Assembly: GCA_013151785.1 (NCBI GenBank)
Contig: JAADHP010000051.1
Location: 1 to 8,688, forward strand
Direction: 5' to 3'
Length of the DNA stretch: 8,688 nt
Source of the DNA: Nitrospirota bacterium
GTDB lineage: Bacteria > Nitrospirota > Thermodesulfovibrionia > Thermodesulfovibrionales > JdFR-85
The position numbers and the translations under genes were made by a program. The notes under the pieces were generated by a model that worked only from the letters and a program-made list of their open reading frames with translations, was not told the DNA's origin and ran no database searches. This document shows positions 1 through 6,458 of the stretch, piece by piece; within the stretch, counting starts at the first letter, position 1; every line of letters starts with the position of its first letter.

Positions 1-396
1 ACCTCTGTAAAAATAGTGCCCATTGCACTGATGACACTGGACCTGGAGACCTGTCATAAAGTAGCCCGGGCTATTGTGAGTGCTGTAAAACTAATGGACT
101 ACAGGATAACAATTATTGCAAGCTCTGACATGAGTCATTATGTTTCAGATTCTGAGGCCAGGGCTCTTGATGGCATGGCAATCGAAAGGATACTTCAACT
201 TGACCCTGAGGGTCTCTATGAAACTGTCACCTCAAAAAAGATCTCCATGTGTGGCTACATCCCTGCAACAATAATGCTATACGCATGCATTGCACTGGGG
301 GCACAGAAGGCAGAGCTTATCAAATATGCAACATCAGGTGAGGTAAGTGGTGATTACAACTATGTAGTAGGTTATGCAGGAATAATAGTGAGGTAA
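1..396 (+). CDS. amrB: MEMO1 / AmmeMemoRadiSam system protein B family, 3' part only
   Basis: Only the C-terminal 131 codons are present; the reading frame is open from base 1, so the gene starts upstream of the window. The recognisable feature is the SSDMSHY segment, a hallmark of the MEMO1 family (structurally related to class III extradiol dioxygenases), whose His belongs to the metal or active-site cleft in homologues. The following GYIPATIMLYACIALGA and GDYNYVVGYAG stretches also match the family's C-terminus. In bacteria and archaea this protein often occurs with an AMMECR1 protein and a radical SAM enzyme, the AmmeMemoRadiSam set; partners would lie upstream and are not visible. Biochemical function is not established. 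The stop codon is followed after 3 bases by the PilZ gene, so the two are probably co-transcribed. Family assignment is fairly sure, function is not. Confidence 0.85.
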   Translation, partial: TSVKIVPIALMTLDLETCHKVARAIVSAVKLMDYRITIIASSDMSHYVSDSEARALDGMAIERILQLDPEGLYETVTSKKISMCGYIPATIMLYACIALGAQKAELIKYATSGEVSGDYNYVVGYAGIIVR

Positions 397-399
397 ATC

Positions 400-1059
400 A
401 TGACCAATGCTGACAAAAGAAGATATAAGAGATATGATGTAAACAATATGTCCGGACAGATCATGTATTCTGTTGATGCCAGGATACTGAACATGAGCAT
501 TGACGGAATGGCAGTAGAAACACACCATATCGTGAATGTGGACAGGAAATATCAGATCAAGCTGAGTAATGGAGTGGAGGCTGTAGAACTCAAAGGTGTC
601 GTTGTGTGGTCCAAACTTGTAAGGACAGAACGTCTCTCCACAGGTGATGTAGTGCCTGTATTCAAGGCAGGTATCAAATTCGAAAACCTTCTAACAGACA
701 AGGCGAAGAAACTACTGGAGTTTATTGACAAAAATCGGATATTAAAACTGGAACACAGACTGCATGGTAGATTCAGAATAGACTCGAAGACAGCAAAGAT
801 AGGTTCTCCCCATGATTATCAGATAAAAAAGATAAGTCTTTCTGGAATGTTGATAGAATCAGATACAATGCTGGACCCAGGGCTTGAACTGGAATTTATT
901 TTAAACCTCAACAAAAACAGACAAATCAAAACAAGAGGCAGGGTTGTAAATATCAAAAAAGATGACAGTAGAAATACCTATCTCATGGGAATAGAGTTTA
1001 TAGACCTTTCTGATAAAGATAAAGCTATTCTCCGTGACTATCTCTCTCGAAATTGTTAG
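400..1059 (+). CDS. Tandem PilZ-domain protein (putative c-di-GMP receptor)
   Basis: 219 residues, predicted cytosolic, with no signal peptide or membrane segment. Two PilZ-like domains follow each other. The first (about residues 6-108) has the RxxxR motif R7-R11 and the D/NxSxxG motif N31-S33-G36, the two elements that bind cyclic di-GMP in known PilZ proteins. The second (about 118-217) keeps RxxxR at R120-R124, but in the second motif Lys144 replaces the usual Asp/Asn before S146 and G149. The second domain may therefore bind weakly or serve structurally (inference). The domain build resembles YcgR-type N-PilZ/PilZ proteins, but no partner or output is visible. The gene starts 3 bases after the upstream MEMO-family stop. 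No clear terminator follows in the 173-bp gap to rplU. Confidence 0.85.
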   Translation: MTNADKRRYKRYDVNNMSGQIMYSVDARILNMSIDGMAVETHHIVNVDRKYQIKLSNGVEAVELKGVVVWSKLVRTERLSTGDVVPVFKAGIKFENLLTDKAKKLLEFIDKNRILKLEHRLHGRFRIDSKTAKIGSPHDYQIKKISLSGMLIESDTMLDPGLELEFILNLNKNRQIKTRGRVVNIKKDDSRNTYLMGIEFIDLSDKDKAILRDYLSRNC

Positions 1060-1169
1060 ATAGAAAATATCACGACAAATAAGATATCCCCGTAAATAAC
1101 CGATAGGAAACAGAGGATTATAAAATAACAGGCAATGAGTCCAACGCAAATTTGTGGACCCTCAAAGAT

Positions 1170-1199
1170 TTGACACTGATATCAAAAATATGTTTTAAT
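1170..1199 (+). promoter_or_regulatory. Promoter of rplU-rpmA
   Basis: A consensus -35 TTGACA lies at 1170-1175. Eighteen bases downstream is a -10 TTTAAT at 1194-1199 (5 of 6 match), preceded by an extended -10 TG at 1191-1192. Transcription would start near 1206, leaving a leader of about 27 bases, too short for the structured L21 leader known in some bacteria. This is the best sigma-70-type promoter in the window. Confidence 0.7.
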
Positions 1200-1232
1200 T
1201 ATTATCTAATTCATAGCCTGGAGGTTTGTACC

Positions 1233-1550
1233 ATGTATGCAATCATAGAGACAGGTGGAAAACAATACAGGATTGAAGAAGGACAGATCATCAAGGTGGA
1301 AAAACTTGATGTGCCTGAAGAAGAAACAGTAAATATTGACAGGGTCTTGTTTGTCCGTACAGATGACTCCTCGGTTATTGGTACACCCTATGTTGAGGGT
1401 GCCTCTGTTACTGCAAAGGTTCTTGAAACAGCCAAGGACAAGAAGGTACTTGTGTTCAAGAAAAAGCCCCGTAAGGGCTTTAAAAGATTACGGGGGCACA
1501 GACAGTTTTACACTAAATTGAAGATTGAAAGCATCAGGGCAGGAGGTTAG
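1233..1550 (+). CDS. rplU: 50S ribosomal protein L21
   Basis: 105 residues, the normal length for bacterial L21. It begins MYAIIETGGKQYR, the conserved N-terminus of the family, and ends with the conserved GHRQFYTKLKIESI segment that contacts 23S rRNA. L21 is a large-subunit protein of the 20S-rRNA-binding early assembly group. The start is ATG 1233, preceded by a Shine-Dalgarno GGAGGT at 1220-1225; the frame is open further upstream to 1152 but that extension lacks homology and overlaps the promoter. rpmA follows 3 bases after the stop, the classic rplU-rpmA pairing. Confidence 0.97.
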   Translation: MYAIIETGGKQYRIEEGQIIKVEKLDVPEEETVNIDRVLFVRTDDSSVIGTPYVEGASVTAKVLETAKDKKVLVFKKKPRKGFKRLRGHRQFYTKLKIESIRAGG

Positions 1551-1553
1551 ACC

Positions 1554-1814
1554 ATGGCACATAAAAAGGGTGTAGGAAGTTCCAGAAATGGCAGAGACAG
1601 TCAGTCCAAAAGGCTTGGTGTAAAGAGATATGGTGGCCAGTTTGTCAGGGCAGGGAATATCCTTGTCAGGCAGAGGGGAACAAAATTTCATCCTGGCTTT
1701 AATGTAAAAAGAGGTGGAGATGACACCCTCTATGCATTGATAGACGGCATAGTGAAATTCGAAAGAAAAGACCGCACACGCACAAAGATAAGCGTATATC
1801 CTGTAGAGGCATAG
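1554..1814 (+). CDS. rpmA: 50S ribosomal protein L27
   Basis: 86 residues, typical for L27. The N-terminus MAHKKGVGSSRNGRDSQSKR is the flexible tail that reaches the peptidyl-transferase centre in known ribosomes; it starts directly with the mature form, with no cleavable extension as found in Firmicutes (where Prp removes it). The conserved GNILVRQRGTKFHPG block is intact. A strong Shine-Dalgarno AGGAGGT at 1541-1547 overlaps the end of rplU. Translated from the rplU promoter as a two-gene unit. A frequent downstream neighbour, obgE/cgtA, is not here; instead a hairpin and a repeat-rich spacer follow. Confidence 0.98.
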   Translation: MAHKKGVGSSRNGRDSQSKRLGVKRYGGQFVRAGNILVRQRGTKFHPGFNVKRGGDDTLYALIDGIVKFERKDRTRTKISVYPVEA

Positions 1815-1828
1815 ATAACTCTATAAAA

Positions 1829-1848
1829 GGCCCCTTCTGTAAGGGGCC
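1829..1848 (+). terminator. Hairpin after rpmA, probable terminator
   Basis: Perfect 8-bp stem GGCCCCTT/AAGGGGCC with a CTGT tetraloop, starting 14 bases after the rpmA stop codon. On the + strand no U-tract follows immediately; a T-rich stretch begins only around 1865. On the minus strand it is followed by TTTTA, so it could work better in that direction or as an mRNA 3' stabiliser. Structure is certain, the termination role is inferred. Confidence 0.6.
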
Positions 1849-1860
1849 AAGCATACTCCA

Positions 1861-1944
1861 CTATCTTCCTCTTAATTTTTTATTTAAATCAACTGCACCC
1901 TCAAACTCTCCAACGAGATTGAAAATATTTTTCTTATCAGTGTT
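1861..1944 (-). pseudogene. Possible 3' relic of a small minus-strand gene
   Basis: Read on the minus strand this is 27 sense codons and a TAG stop, with no start codon, closed upstream by an in-frame TGA at 1945-1947. The predicted tail runs NIFNLVGEFEGAVDLNKKLR, which has a protein-like composition and loosely recalls C-termini of small antitoxin-type proteins; I cannot name a family. Its open frame ends exactly where the hairpin at 1945-1969 begins, which would fit truncation at a repeat boundary. Very short, so chance is a real alternative. Confidence 0.2.
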
Positions 1945-1969
1945 TCAAAGGGGGCTTAGCTCCCTTTGA
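1945..1969. repeat. Hairpin, 11-bp stem
   Basis: TCAAAGGG (1945-1952) pairs with CCCTTTGA (1962-1969). The stem extends by a G-U, a G-C and a C-G pair to a TTA loop at 1956-1958. No T-tract follows, so a terminator role is doubtful. It abuts the possible minus-strand relic and may mark the left edge of the repeat cluster. Confidence 0.5.
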
Positions 1970-2052
1970 GAGTTACGAAAACTACAACTGCCTGGGATAT
2001 TCTGATTTCCAAAAACATGGATGAGATTCTAAAAGCAACATTGTTCCTTTTT

Positions 2053-2079
2053 GTCACCCTGAATTTATTTCAGGGTCTC
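2053..2079 (+). repeat. REP-like palindrome A
   Basis: Palindrome ACCCTGAA (2056-2063) / TTCAGGGT (2069-2076) with a 5-base loop TTTAT. Flanked by GTCA on the left and TCTC on the right, the same frame seen in palindromes B (inverted) and C. Confidence 0.75.
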
Positions 2080-2106
2080 GTTCCTGTTCATTCTGACTAT
2101 AAAGAG

Positions 2107-2133
2107 GAGATGCTGAAACAAGTTCAGCATGAC
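2107..2133 (-). repeat. REP-like palindrome B, opposite orientation
   Basis: Palindrome ATGCTGAA (2110-2117) / TTCAGCAT (2123-2130) with a 5-base loop ACAAG. Read on the minus strand it is flanked by GTC(A) on the left and TCTC on the right, so it is the same type of element as A in inverted orientation. A head-to-head/tail-to-tail pair like this is typical of bacterial interspersed mosaic elements. Confidence 0.75.
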
Positions 2134-2146
2134 ACTGCCATCATCT

Positions 2147-2172
2147 GTCATTCTGACGAAAGTCAGAATCTC
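2147..2172 (+). repeat. REP-like palindrome C
   Basis: Palindrome ATTCTGAC (2150-2157) / GTCAGAAT (2162-2169) with a GAAA loop, flanked by GTCA and TCTC as in palindrome A. The stem sequence differs from A and B but every stem is perfectly paired, so the paired state rather than the exact sequence is kept. Confidence 0.75.
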
Positions 2173-2174
2173 AA

Positions 2175-2202
2175 GAGATGCTGAAACAATTGCTGAAACA
2201 AT
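2175..2202 (+). repeat. Half-copy of palindrome B with 12-bp tandem duplication
   Basis: GAGATGCTGAAACAA at 2175-2189 repeats 2107-2121 exactly but lacks the second arm of that palindrome. TGCTGAAACAAT then occurs twice back to back (2179-2190 and 2191-2202), followed by a degenerate third unit ACTGTGAAACAG. It looks like a truncated element that was extended by local slippage or duplication. Confidence 0.65.
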
Positions 2203-2264
2203 ACTGTGAAACAGGCCCGGCAGAAGACCTTCTCAAATCACCTCTGCAATCCTCAACAGATTAT

Positions 2265-2273
2265 TGTTATATT
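2265..2273 (+). promoter_or_regulatory. Extended -10 promoter of trmFO
   Basis: TGT followed by TATATT (5 of 6 to TATAAT) sits 15 bases ahead of the trmFO ATG. No good -35 is seen at the right distance. Transcription would start near 2280, giving a leader under 10 bases. Confidence 0.4.
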
Positions 2274-2288
2274 ATTTAATAGACAACA

Positions 2289-3599
2289 ATGGATTCCATA
2301 ACCATAATAGGTGGAGGGCTCGCTGGTTCTGAAGCAGCCTGGCAGGCTGCAAAAAGGGGCATCAGTGTCAAGCTCTACGAGATGCGCCCCCGGAAAATGA
2401 CACCTGCCCACAAGACAGACCTGCTTGCTGAACTTGTCTGCTCCAACTCTCTCAGGTCAAAAGACCCCCTTTCAGCACCAGGACTTCTGAAAACAGAGCT
2501 TCAACTGGCTGGCTCCATCATAATGGAGGCAGCACTTCACAGTGAGGTACCTGCTGGTTCTGCACTTGCAGTAGACCGTACTGTATTTTCCTCATATATA
2601 ACCGAGAAGATCAGATCTCAGCCCTTGATCGAGATCATCCATGAGGAGATAGAGGAGATACCTGATGGTTTTTGTATTATTGCCACAGGCCCCCTTACAT
2701 CCAATGCCCTCTCTGAATCCCTTAAAAGGCTTCTTGGTGAAGAGCACCTCTATTTTTACGATGCCATAGCACCTATTGTGGATGCAGAAACAATCGATTT
2801 CTCCAAGGTCTTCAGGGCATCCCGTTATGGAAAGGGCGGTGATGACTATCTGAACTGCCCCATGAACAAAGAGGAATATGAGAGGTTCTACAATGCCCTC
2901 ATCGAGGCAGATACTGTAGGGAAAAGAGAGTTCGAGGATATGAAGGTATTTGAAGGCTGCATGCCCATTGAGATAATGGCAAGGAGAGGGCCTGATACAC
3001 TTCGATTCGGACCCATGAAACCTGTAGGTCTGACAGACCCACGAACAAACAAGGAACCCTTCGCAGTAGTACAGCTACGTATTGAAAACAGGGACAGAAC
3101 AGCATACAATATTGTTGGATTCCAGACACGACTTAAATGGCCTGAACAGAGGCGGGTATTCCGCCTGATCCCGGGGCTTGAACATGCCGAGTTCTTACGC
3201 TATGGCAGCATCCACAGAAATACCTTTATAAACGGTCCACTCTTTCTGAATAAGGACCTTTCCTTAAAGATAAAAGACAGCATCTATCTGGCAGGACAGA
3301 TCACGGGTGTTGAGGGTTATATTGAATCAACCGCCATGGGGCTGATAGCCGGTATTAATCTGAGCAGAAGAATCAAGGGACTCCCCTTCGTGCCTGTACC
3401 ACCAGAGACTGCCCATGGTAGCCTTATAAGATACATTACAGAATCAGAACACCAGGGCTTTCAGCCAAGTAATATAAACTTTGCCCTCCTGCCACCACTT
3501 GAGAAGAAAACAAAGGACAAAAGACTTCGTAGACAGCTTATCGTGAAGAGGGCCATTGAAAGCTGGACGAAATACATGGAGGAACTGAAAGATGATTGA
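2289..3599 (+). CDS. trmFO: Methylenetetrahydrofolate-tRNA-(uracil-5-)-methyltransferase TrmFO
   Basis: 436 residues, the usual length. The enzyme uses FAD, NAD(P)H and methylene-tetrahydrofolate to make m5U54 in the T-loop of tRNA. The dinucleotide-binding GGGLAG is at residues 8-13, LAELVCSNSLRS holds Cys51, and FEGCMPIEIMARRGP holds Cys224; these two cysteines match the catalytic pair described for the B. subtilis enzyme (Cys53 and Cys226). The FAD-contacting C-terminal GQITGVEGYIESTAMGLIAG is at 336-355. The ATG has no visible Shine-Dalgarno, and an extended -10 lies just upstream, so it may be translated from a very short leader. It begins a trmFO-xerC-hslV-hslU block and overlaps xerC by 8 bases. 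Intact and confidently assigned. Confidence 0.97.
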   Translation: MDSITIIGGGLAGSEAAWQAAKRGISVKLYEMRPRKMTPAHKTDLLAELVCSNSLRSKDPLSAPGLLKTELQLAGSIIMEAALHSEVPAGSALAVDRTVFSSYITEKIRSQPLIEIIHEEIEEIPDGFCIIATGPLTSNALSESLKRLLGEEHLYFYDAIAPIVDAETIDFSKVFRASRYGKGGDDYLNCPMNKEEYERFYNALIEADTVGKREFEDMKVFEGCMPIEIMARRGPDTLRFGPMKPVGLTDPRTNKEPFAVVQLRIENRDRTAYNIVGFQTRLKWPEQRRVFRLIPGLEHAEFLRYGSIHRNTFINGPLFLNKDLSLKIKDSIYLAGQITGVEGYIESTAMGLIAGINLSRRIKGLPFVPVPPETAHGSLIRYITESEHQGFQPSNINFALLPPLEKKTKDKRLRRQLIVKRAIESWTKYMEELKDD

Positions 3600-4479
3600 A
3601 CAACTCAGGGAGTTTCTAAGATACATGGAGATTGAAAGAAATGCCTCGGCCCATACCCTGAGGGCATACAGGCAGGATATCGAGATGTTCCTGGCCTCAG
3701 TGAAAACGCCCCTTCCAGAGATAGAACCAACAGACATAAGGGGTTTTATTGCAAGAAGGCTGAAGGAAGGAAAGAACAAAACCACAGTAAACAGACAACT
3801 TGCCACACTCAGGTCTTTCTTCCGATTTCTCCATCGTGAAGGCTATATCACTAAAAATCCTGCCCGTTTGATACCCAATCCGAAGACAGAAAAAAAACTG
3901 CCCAGGTTTCTCACGGTGGATGAAACATTCCAGCTGGTTGAAAAGCCGGAAGACTTCGGGTTCTTATCAATTCGTGACAGGGCAATCCTTGAACTCCTCT
4001 ATGGCTGTGGTCTGAGGGTAGGTGAACTCGCCTCCCTTACACTGGATGACGTTAACCTCCGGGAGGCTCTTATAAGGGTCAAAGGAAAAAGAAAAAAGGA
4101 ACGTATTGTACCAGTAGGGTCAAAAGCAATCAAGGCACTAAAAGAATACATGGTGGAAAGGTCTCTGTTAAAAAAAGACTCCCCATCACTGTTTTTAAAC
4201 CGTTCGGGCAAGGCCTTATCAGAAAGAGGTATAAGAAAGATAGTGAAGAAATACTCCTTACAGACAGGTCTTGTCAATATATCACCCCATACATTAAGAC
4301 ATACCTTTGCCACCCATCTCCTCCAGAGTGGTGCAGACCTCAGAACCATTCAGGAACTGCTGGGTCATAGCTCCCTGTCTTCAACACAGGTCTATACCCA
4401 TCTTGACCTCACCCATCTCATGGATGTTTATGACAGAGCACATCCCCTTGCAAGGAAAAGAAAGGGAGAAAAACCTTAG
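3592..4479 (+). CDS. xerC: Tyrosine recombinase XerC-like
   Basis: 295 residues. An N-terminal SAM-like core-binding domain (about 1-87) precedes the catalytic domain (about 105-285). The full catalytic set is visible: Arg142 (GCGLRVGE), Lys166 (VKGKRKKER hairpin), His233 and Arg236 (HTLRH), His259 (LLGHSS) and nucleophile Tyr268 (QVYTHL). Enzymes of this type resolve chromosome dimers at dif near the terminus with FtsK; a single XerC/D-like enzyme can do this in some lineages. Its place between trmFO and hslV is that of B. subtilis codV, which favours a housekeeping Xer over a phage or integron integrase. The start ATG has GGAGG at 3578-3582 and overlaps trmFO by 8 bases, indicating translational coupling. 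XerC versus XerD cannot be settled from sequence alone. Confidence 0.93.
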   Translation: MIEQLREFLRYMEIERNASAHTLRAYRQDIEMFLASVKTPLPEIEPTDIRGFIARRLKEGKNKTTVNRQLATLRSFFRFLHREGYITKNPARLIPNPKTEKKLPRFLTVDETFQLVEKPEDFGFLSIRDRAILELLYGCGLRVGELASLTLDDVNLREALIRVKGKRKKERIVPVGSKAIKALKEYMVERSLLKKDSPSLFLNRSGKALSERGIRKIVKKYSLQTGLVNISPHTLRHTFATHLLQSGADLRTIQELLGHSSLSSTQVYTHLDLTHLMDVYDRAHPLARKRKGEKP

Positions 4480-4484
4480 CAGTT

Positions 4485-4493
4485 TGTTATAAT
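4485..4493 (+). promoter_or_regulatory. Extended -10 promoter directly ahead of hslV
   Basis: A perfect extended -10, TGT-TATAAT, begins 5 bases after the xerC stop. No -35 is evident. The -10 ends 9 bases before the hslV ATG, so transcription from it would start about 3 bases before the ATG, giving an almost leaderless mRNA. It would let hslVU be expressed apart from trmFO-xerC. Confidence 0.5.
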
Positions 4494-4502
4494 ATAAAAT
4501 CT

Positions 4503-5030
4503 ATGTTTCACGGCACAACAATACTATGCGTAAGAAGGAACGGCAGGGTTGCCATAGGTGGTGACGGTCAGGTAACCATGGGCAACACTGTGCTCAAGCA
4601 CAATGCCCGCAAGATAAGAAAGATGTACAGTGACAGGGTTGTCACTGGCTTTGCAGGTGCCACAGCAGATGCCTTTACCCTTTTTGAAAAATTCGAAGGT
4701 AAGCTTGAGGCTTATCGTGGTAATCTTACAAGGGCAGCAGTGGAACTTGCAAAAGACTGGAGAACAGATAAGATTCTCAGAAGGCTTGAAGCTCTGTTGA
4801 TTGTTGCAGACAGTGAACACACATTTATTATATCCGGTACAGGAGATGTAATCGAGCCTGAACAGGGTATTGCTGCTATCGGCTCCGGAGGTCCCTATGC
4901 ACTGGCAGCAGCAAGGGCACTGTATGAAAACACTGACATGGAGGCCCATGAGATAGTCAAGACTGCCCTAAACATCGCATCTGACATATGTATTTATACA
5001 AACAAGGAAATATTTATTGAGGAGATATAA
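4503..5030 (+). CDS. hslV: ATP-dependent protease proteolytic subunit HslV (ClpQ)
   Basis: 175 residues, normal for the family. HslV forms a dodecameric threonine protease that degrades substrates unfolded by HslU. The N-terminus MFHGTTILCVRRNGR shows a four-residue propeptide before nucleophile Thr5, as in Thermotoga-type HslV. Counting Thr5 as mature Thr1, the proteasome-fold Asp17 (Asp21, GDGQ) and Lys33 (Lys37, ARK) are present, as is the GSGGPYA segment at 127-133. The FHGTT match fixes ATG 4503 as the start even though no Shine-Dalgarno precedes it; an extended -10 immediately upstream suggests a very short or absent leader. hslU starts one base after the stop. Intact. Confidence 0.97.
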   Translation: MFHGTTILCVRRNGRVAIGGDGQVTMGNTVLKHNARKIRKMYSDRVVTGFAGATADAFTLFEKFEGKLEAYRGNLTRAAVELAKDWRTDKILRRLEALLIVADSEHTFIISGTGDVIEPEQGIAAIGSGGPYALAAARALYENTDMEAHEIVKTALNIASDICIYTNKEIFIEEI

Positions 5031-5031
5031 G

Positions 5032-6426
5032 ATGAGACTACTGGAAGAATACAACAGCAGGGAAACAGAAGAGTACAGAGAAGGGCTTGCAAATGTTGAA
5101 GAGCTTACACCCAAAAAGATAGTAGAGGAACTTGACAAGTTTATAATTGGCCAGAAAAAGGCCAAGAAGGCAGTGGCCATAGCCCTGAGAAACCGCTGGA
5201 GAAGGCAGAAACTACCCCCTGAGTTGCGAGACGAGGTTCTGCCAAAAAATATTATCATGATAGGGCCCACAGGTGTGGGAAAAACAGAGATTGCAAGGAG
5301 ACTTGCCCGCCTTGCCCATGCACCCTTTCTGAAGATCGAGGCATCAAAATTTACAGAAGTGGGTTATGTTGGAAGAGATGTGGAGTCAATGATACGTGAC
5401 CTTACAGAGATTGCAGTAAACATGGTTCGAAAGGAACATCTCAGGATAGTTCAGGAAAAGGCTCGCATCCTTGCAGAAGAACGGGTGCTTGATCTTCTGT
5501 TACCAAGACCCCGCACAGGGCTTTCTGTTGAAGACGATGGACAGCGATACACTGAGACAAGGGAAAAGCTTCGCCAGCAGCTTCGCGAAGGCAGGTTTGA
5601 CGAACGTTATGTGGATATAGAGGTGAAGGAAAAGGTGGTACCCTTTGGTGTGATATCCAATGTAGGCCTTGAAGAGCTTGAAATAAACCTCAAAGAGATG
5701 CTTGGAAACTTCTTTCCCCAGCGGCCAAAGAGAAAGAAGGTCAAGGTCCCTGAGGCCCTGCAGATACTTACCAATGAAGAGGCAGACAAGCTCATTGATA
5801 TGGATAAGGTTACAAAGGAGGCCATCAAAAGGACTGAACAGGCAGGAATAATATTTATTGATGAGATAGACAAGATTGCATCAAAGGGCTCAGCACAGGG
5901 CCCTGATGTCTCCCGTGAGGGTGTCCAGAGAGACCTGCTTCCAATTGTGGAAGGTACCACTGTTACAACCAAACACGGTCCTGTAAGAACAGAACATATA
6001 CTCTTTATTGCAGCAGGTGCCTTCCATGTAGCCAAACCTTCTGATCTCATCCCAGAACTACAGGGACGCTTTCCCATCAGGGTTGAACTTGAACCACTTG
6101 GCAAGGAGGAATTCGTACGTATCCTTACTGAACCTGACAATGCCCTGATAAAACAGTATACAGCCCTTCTTGCAACAGAGGATATAAAGATTGATTTTAC
6201 AGAGGATGCCATAGATGAGATAGCCTCAATCTCTGCTACTGTTAATGACAAAACAGAAAACATAGGCGCAAGAAGACTGCACACTGTTCTTGAAAGACTC
6301 CTCGAGGAGATATCCTTTGAAGCCCCGGATATGAAAGGTGCAGAGGTTACAATCGACAGAAGATACGTACAGGAAAAGCTCTCTGATATCGTAAAGGATG
6401 AGGATCTAAGCAGGTATATTCTTTAA
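5032..6426 (+). CDS. hslU: ATPase subunit HslU of the HslVU protease (ClpY)
   Basis: 464 residues when started at ATG 5032, which has GAGGAG at 5019-5024 with 7-base spacing; the frame is open a little further upstream, within hslV, but that part has no family match. A hexameric AAA+ unfoldase feeding HslV. Walker A GPTGVGKT is at 78-85, the pore loop GYVG at 111-114, the intermediate (I) domain about 115-240, Walker B IIFIDE at 273-278, the arginine finger at Arg346 (LQGRFP), sensor-2 GARR at 412-415, and the C-terminal tail DLSRYIL that docks into HslV pockets. The stop of hslV and this ATG are separated by one base, so the subunits are translationally coupled. Complete and conventional. 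Confidence 0.97.
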   Translation: MRLLEEYNSRETEEYREGLANVEELTPKKIVEELDKFIIGQKKAKKAVAIALRNRWRRQKLPPELRDEVLPKNIIMIGPTGVGKTEIARRLARLAHAPFLKIEASKFTEVGYVGRDVESMIRDLTEIAVNMVRKEHLRIVQEKARILAEERVLDLLLPRPRTGLSVEDDGQRYTETREKLRQQLREGRFDERYVDIEVKEKVVPFGVISNVGLEELEINLKEMLGNFFPQRPKRKKVKVPEALQILTNEEADKLIDMDKVTKEAIKRTEQAGIIFIDEIDKIASKGSAQGPDVSREGVQRDLLPIVEGTTVTTKHGPVRTEHILFIAAGAFHVAKPSDLIPELQGRFPIRVELEPLGKEEFVRILTEPDNALIKQYTALLATEDIKIDFTEDAIDEIASISATVNDKTENIGARRLHTVLERLLEEISFEAPDMKGAEVTIDRRYVQEKLSDIVKDEDLSRYIL

Positions 6427-6458
6427 CAGGTCACAGGCAAAGAGTTGAAGGCTGAACA

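Larger units (their letters stand above)
1815..2288. other. Repeat-rich intergenic region, rpmA to trmFO
   Basis: 474 bases without a credible intact gene. From left to right it holds the rpmA hairpin (1829-1848), a short minus-strand open frame that may be a gene relic (1861-1944), a second hairpin (1945-1969), a cluster of three REP-like palindromes (2053-2170), a 15-bp repeat of part of the middle palindrome followed by a 12-bp tandem duplication (2175-2202), and the trmFO promoter. A + strand frame at 1966-2184 is a by-product of the repeats. Confidence 0.8.

Noticed and set aside
1139..1159. Inverted repeat GTCCA/TGGAC around a CAAATTTG palindrome upstream of rplU
   Set aside because: Only 5 bp of stem at the ends and no known operator match; too weak to call as a regulatory site.
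1152..1232. Upstream extension of the L21 frame
   Set aside because: It overlaps the promoter, has no ribosome-binding site and no L21 similarity; ATG 1233 with GGAGGT gives the normal length.
1966..2184. 72-codon + strand open frame in the repeat region
   Set aside because: Its peptide (LNLFQG, LKQVQHD, SDESQNLK) is just translation of the REP-like palindromes; there is no ribosome-binding site and codon use is unlike the neighbours.
3592..4479. XerC-like gene as a phage or integron integrase
   Set aside because: Its fixed place between trmFO and hslV, with overlap to trmFO, matches the housekeeping codV context; there are no att repeats or phage genes nearby.
5607..6284. Long minus-strand open frame opposite hslU
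   Set aside because: Shadow of a clearly real, fully motif-complete gene on the + strand; its serine-rich translation is typical of antisense frames.
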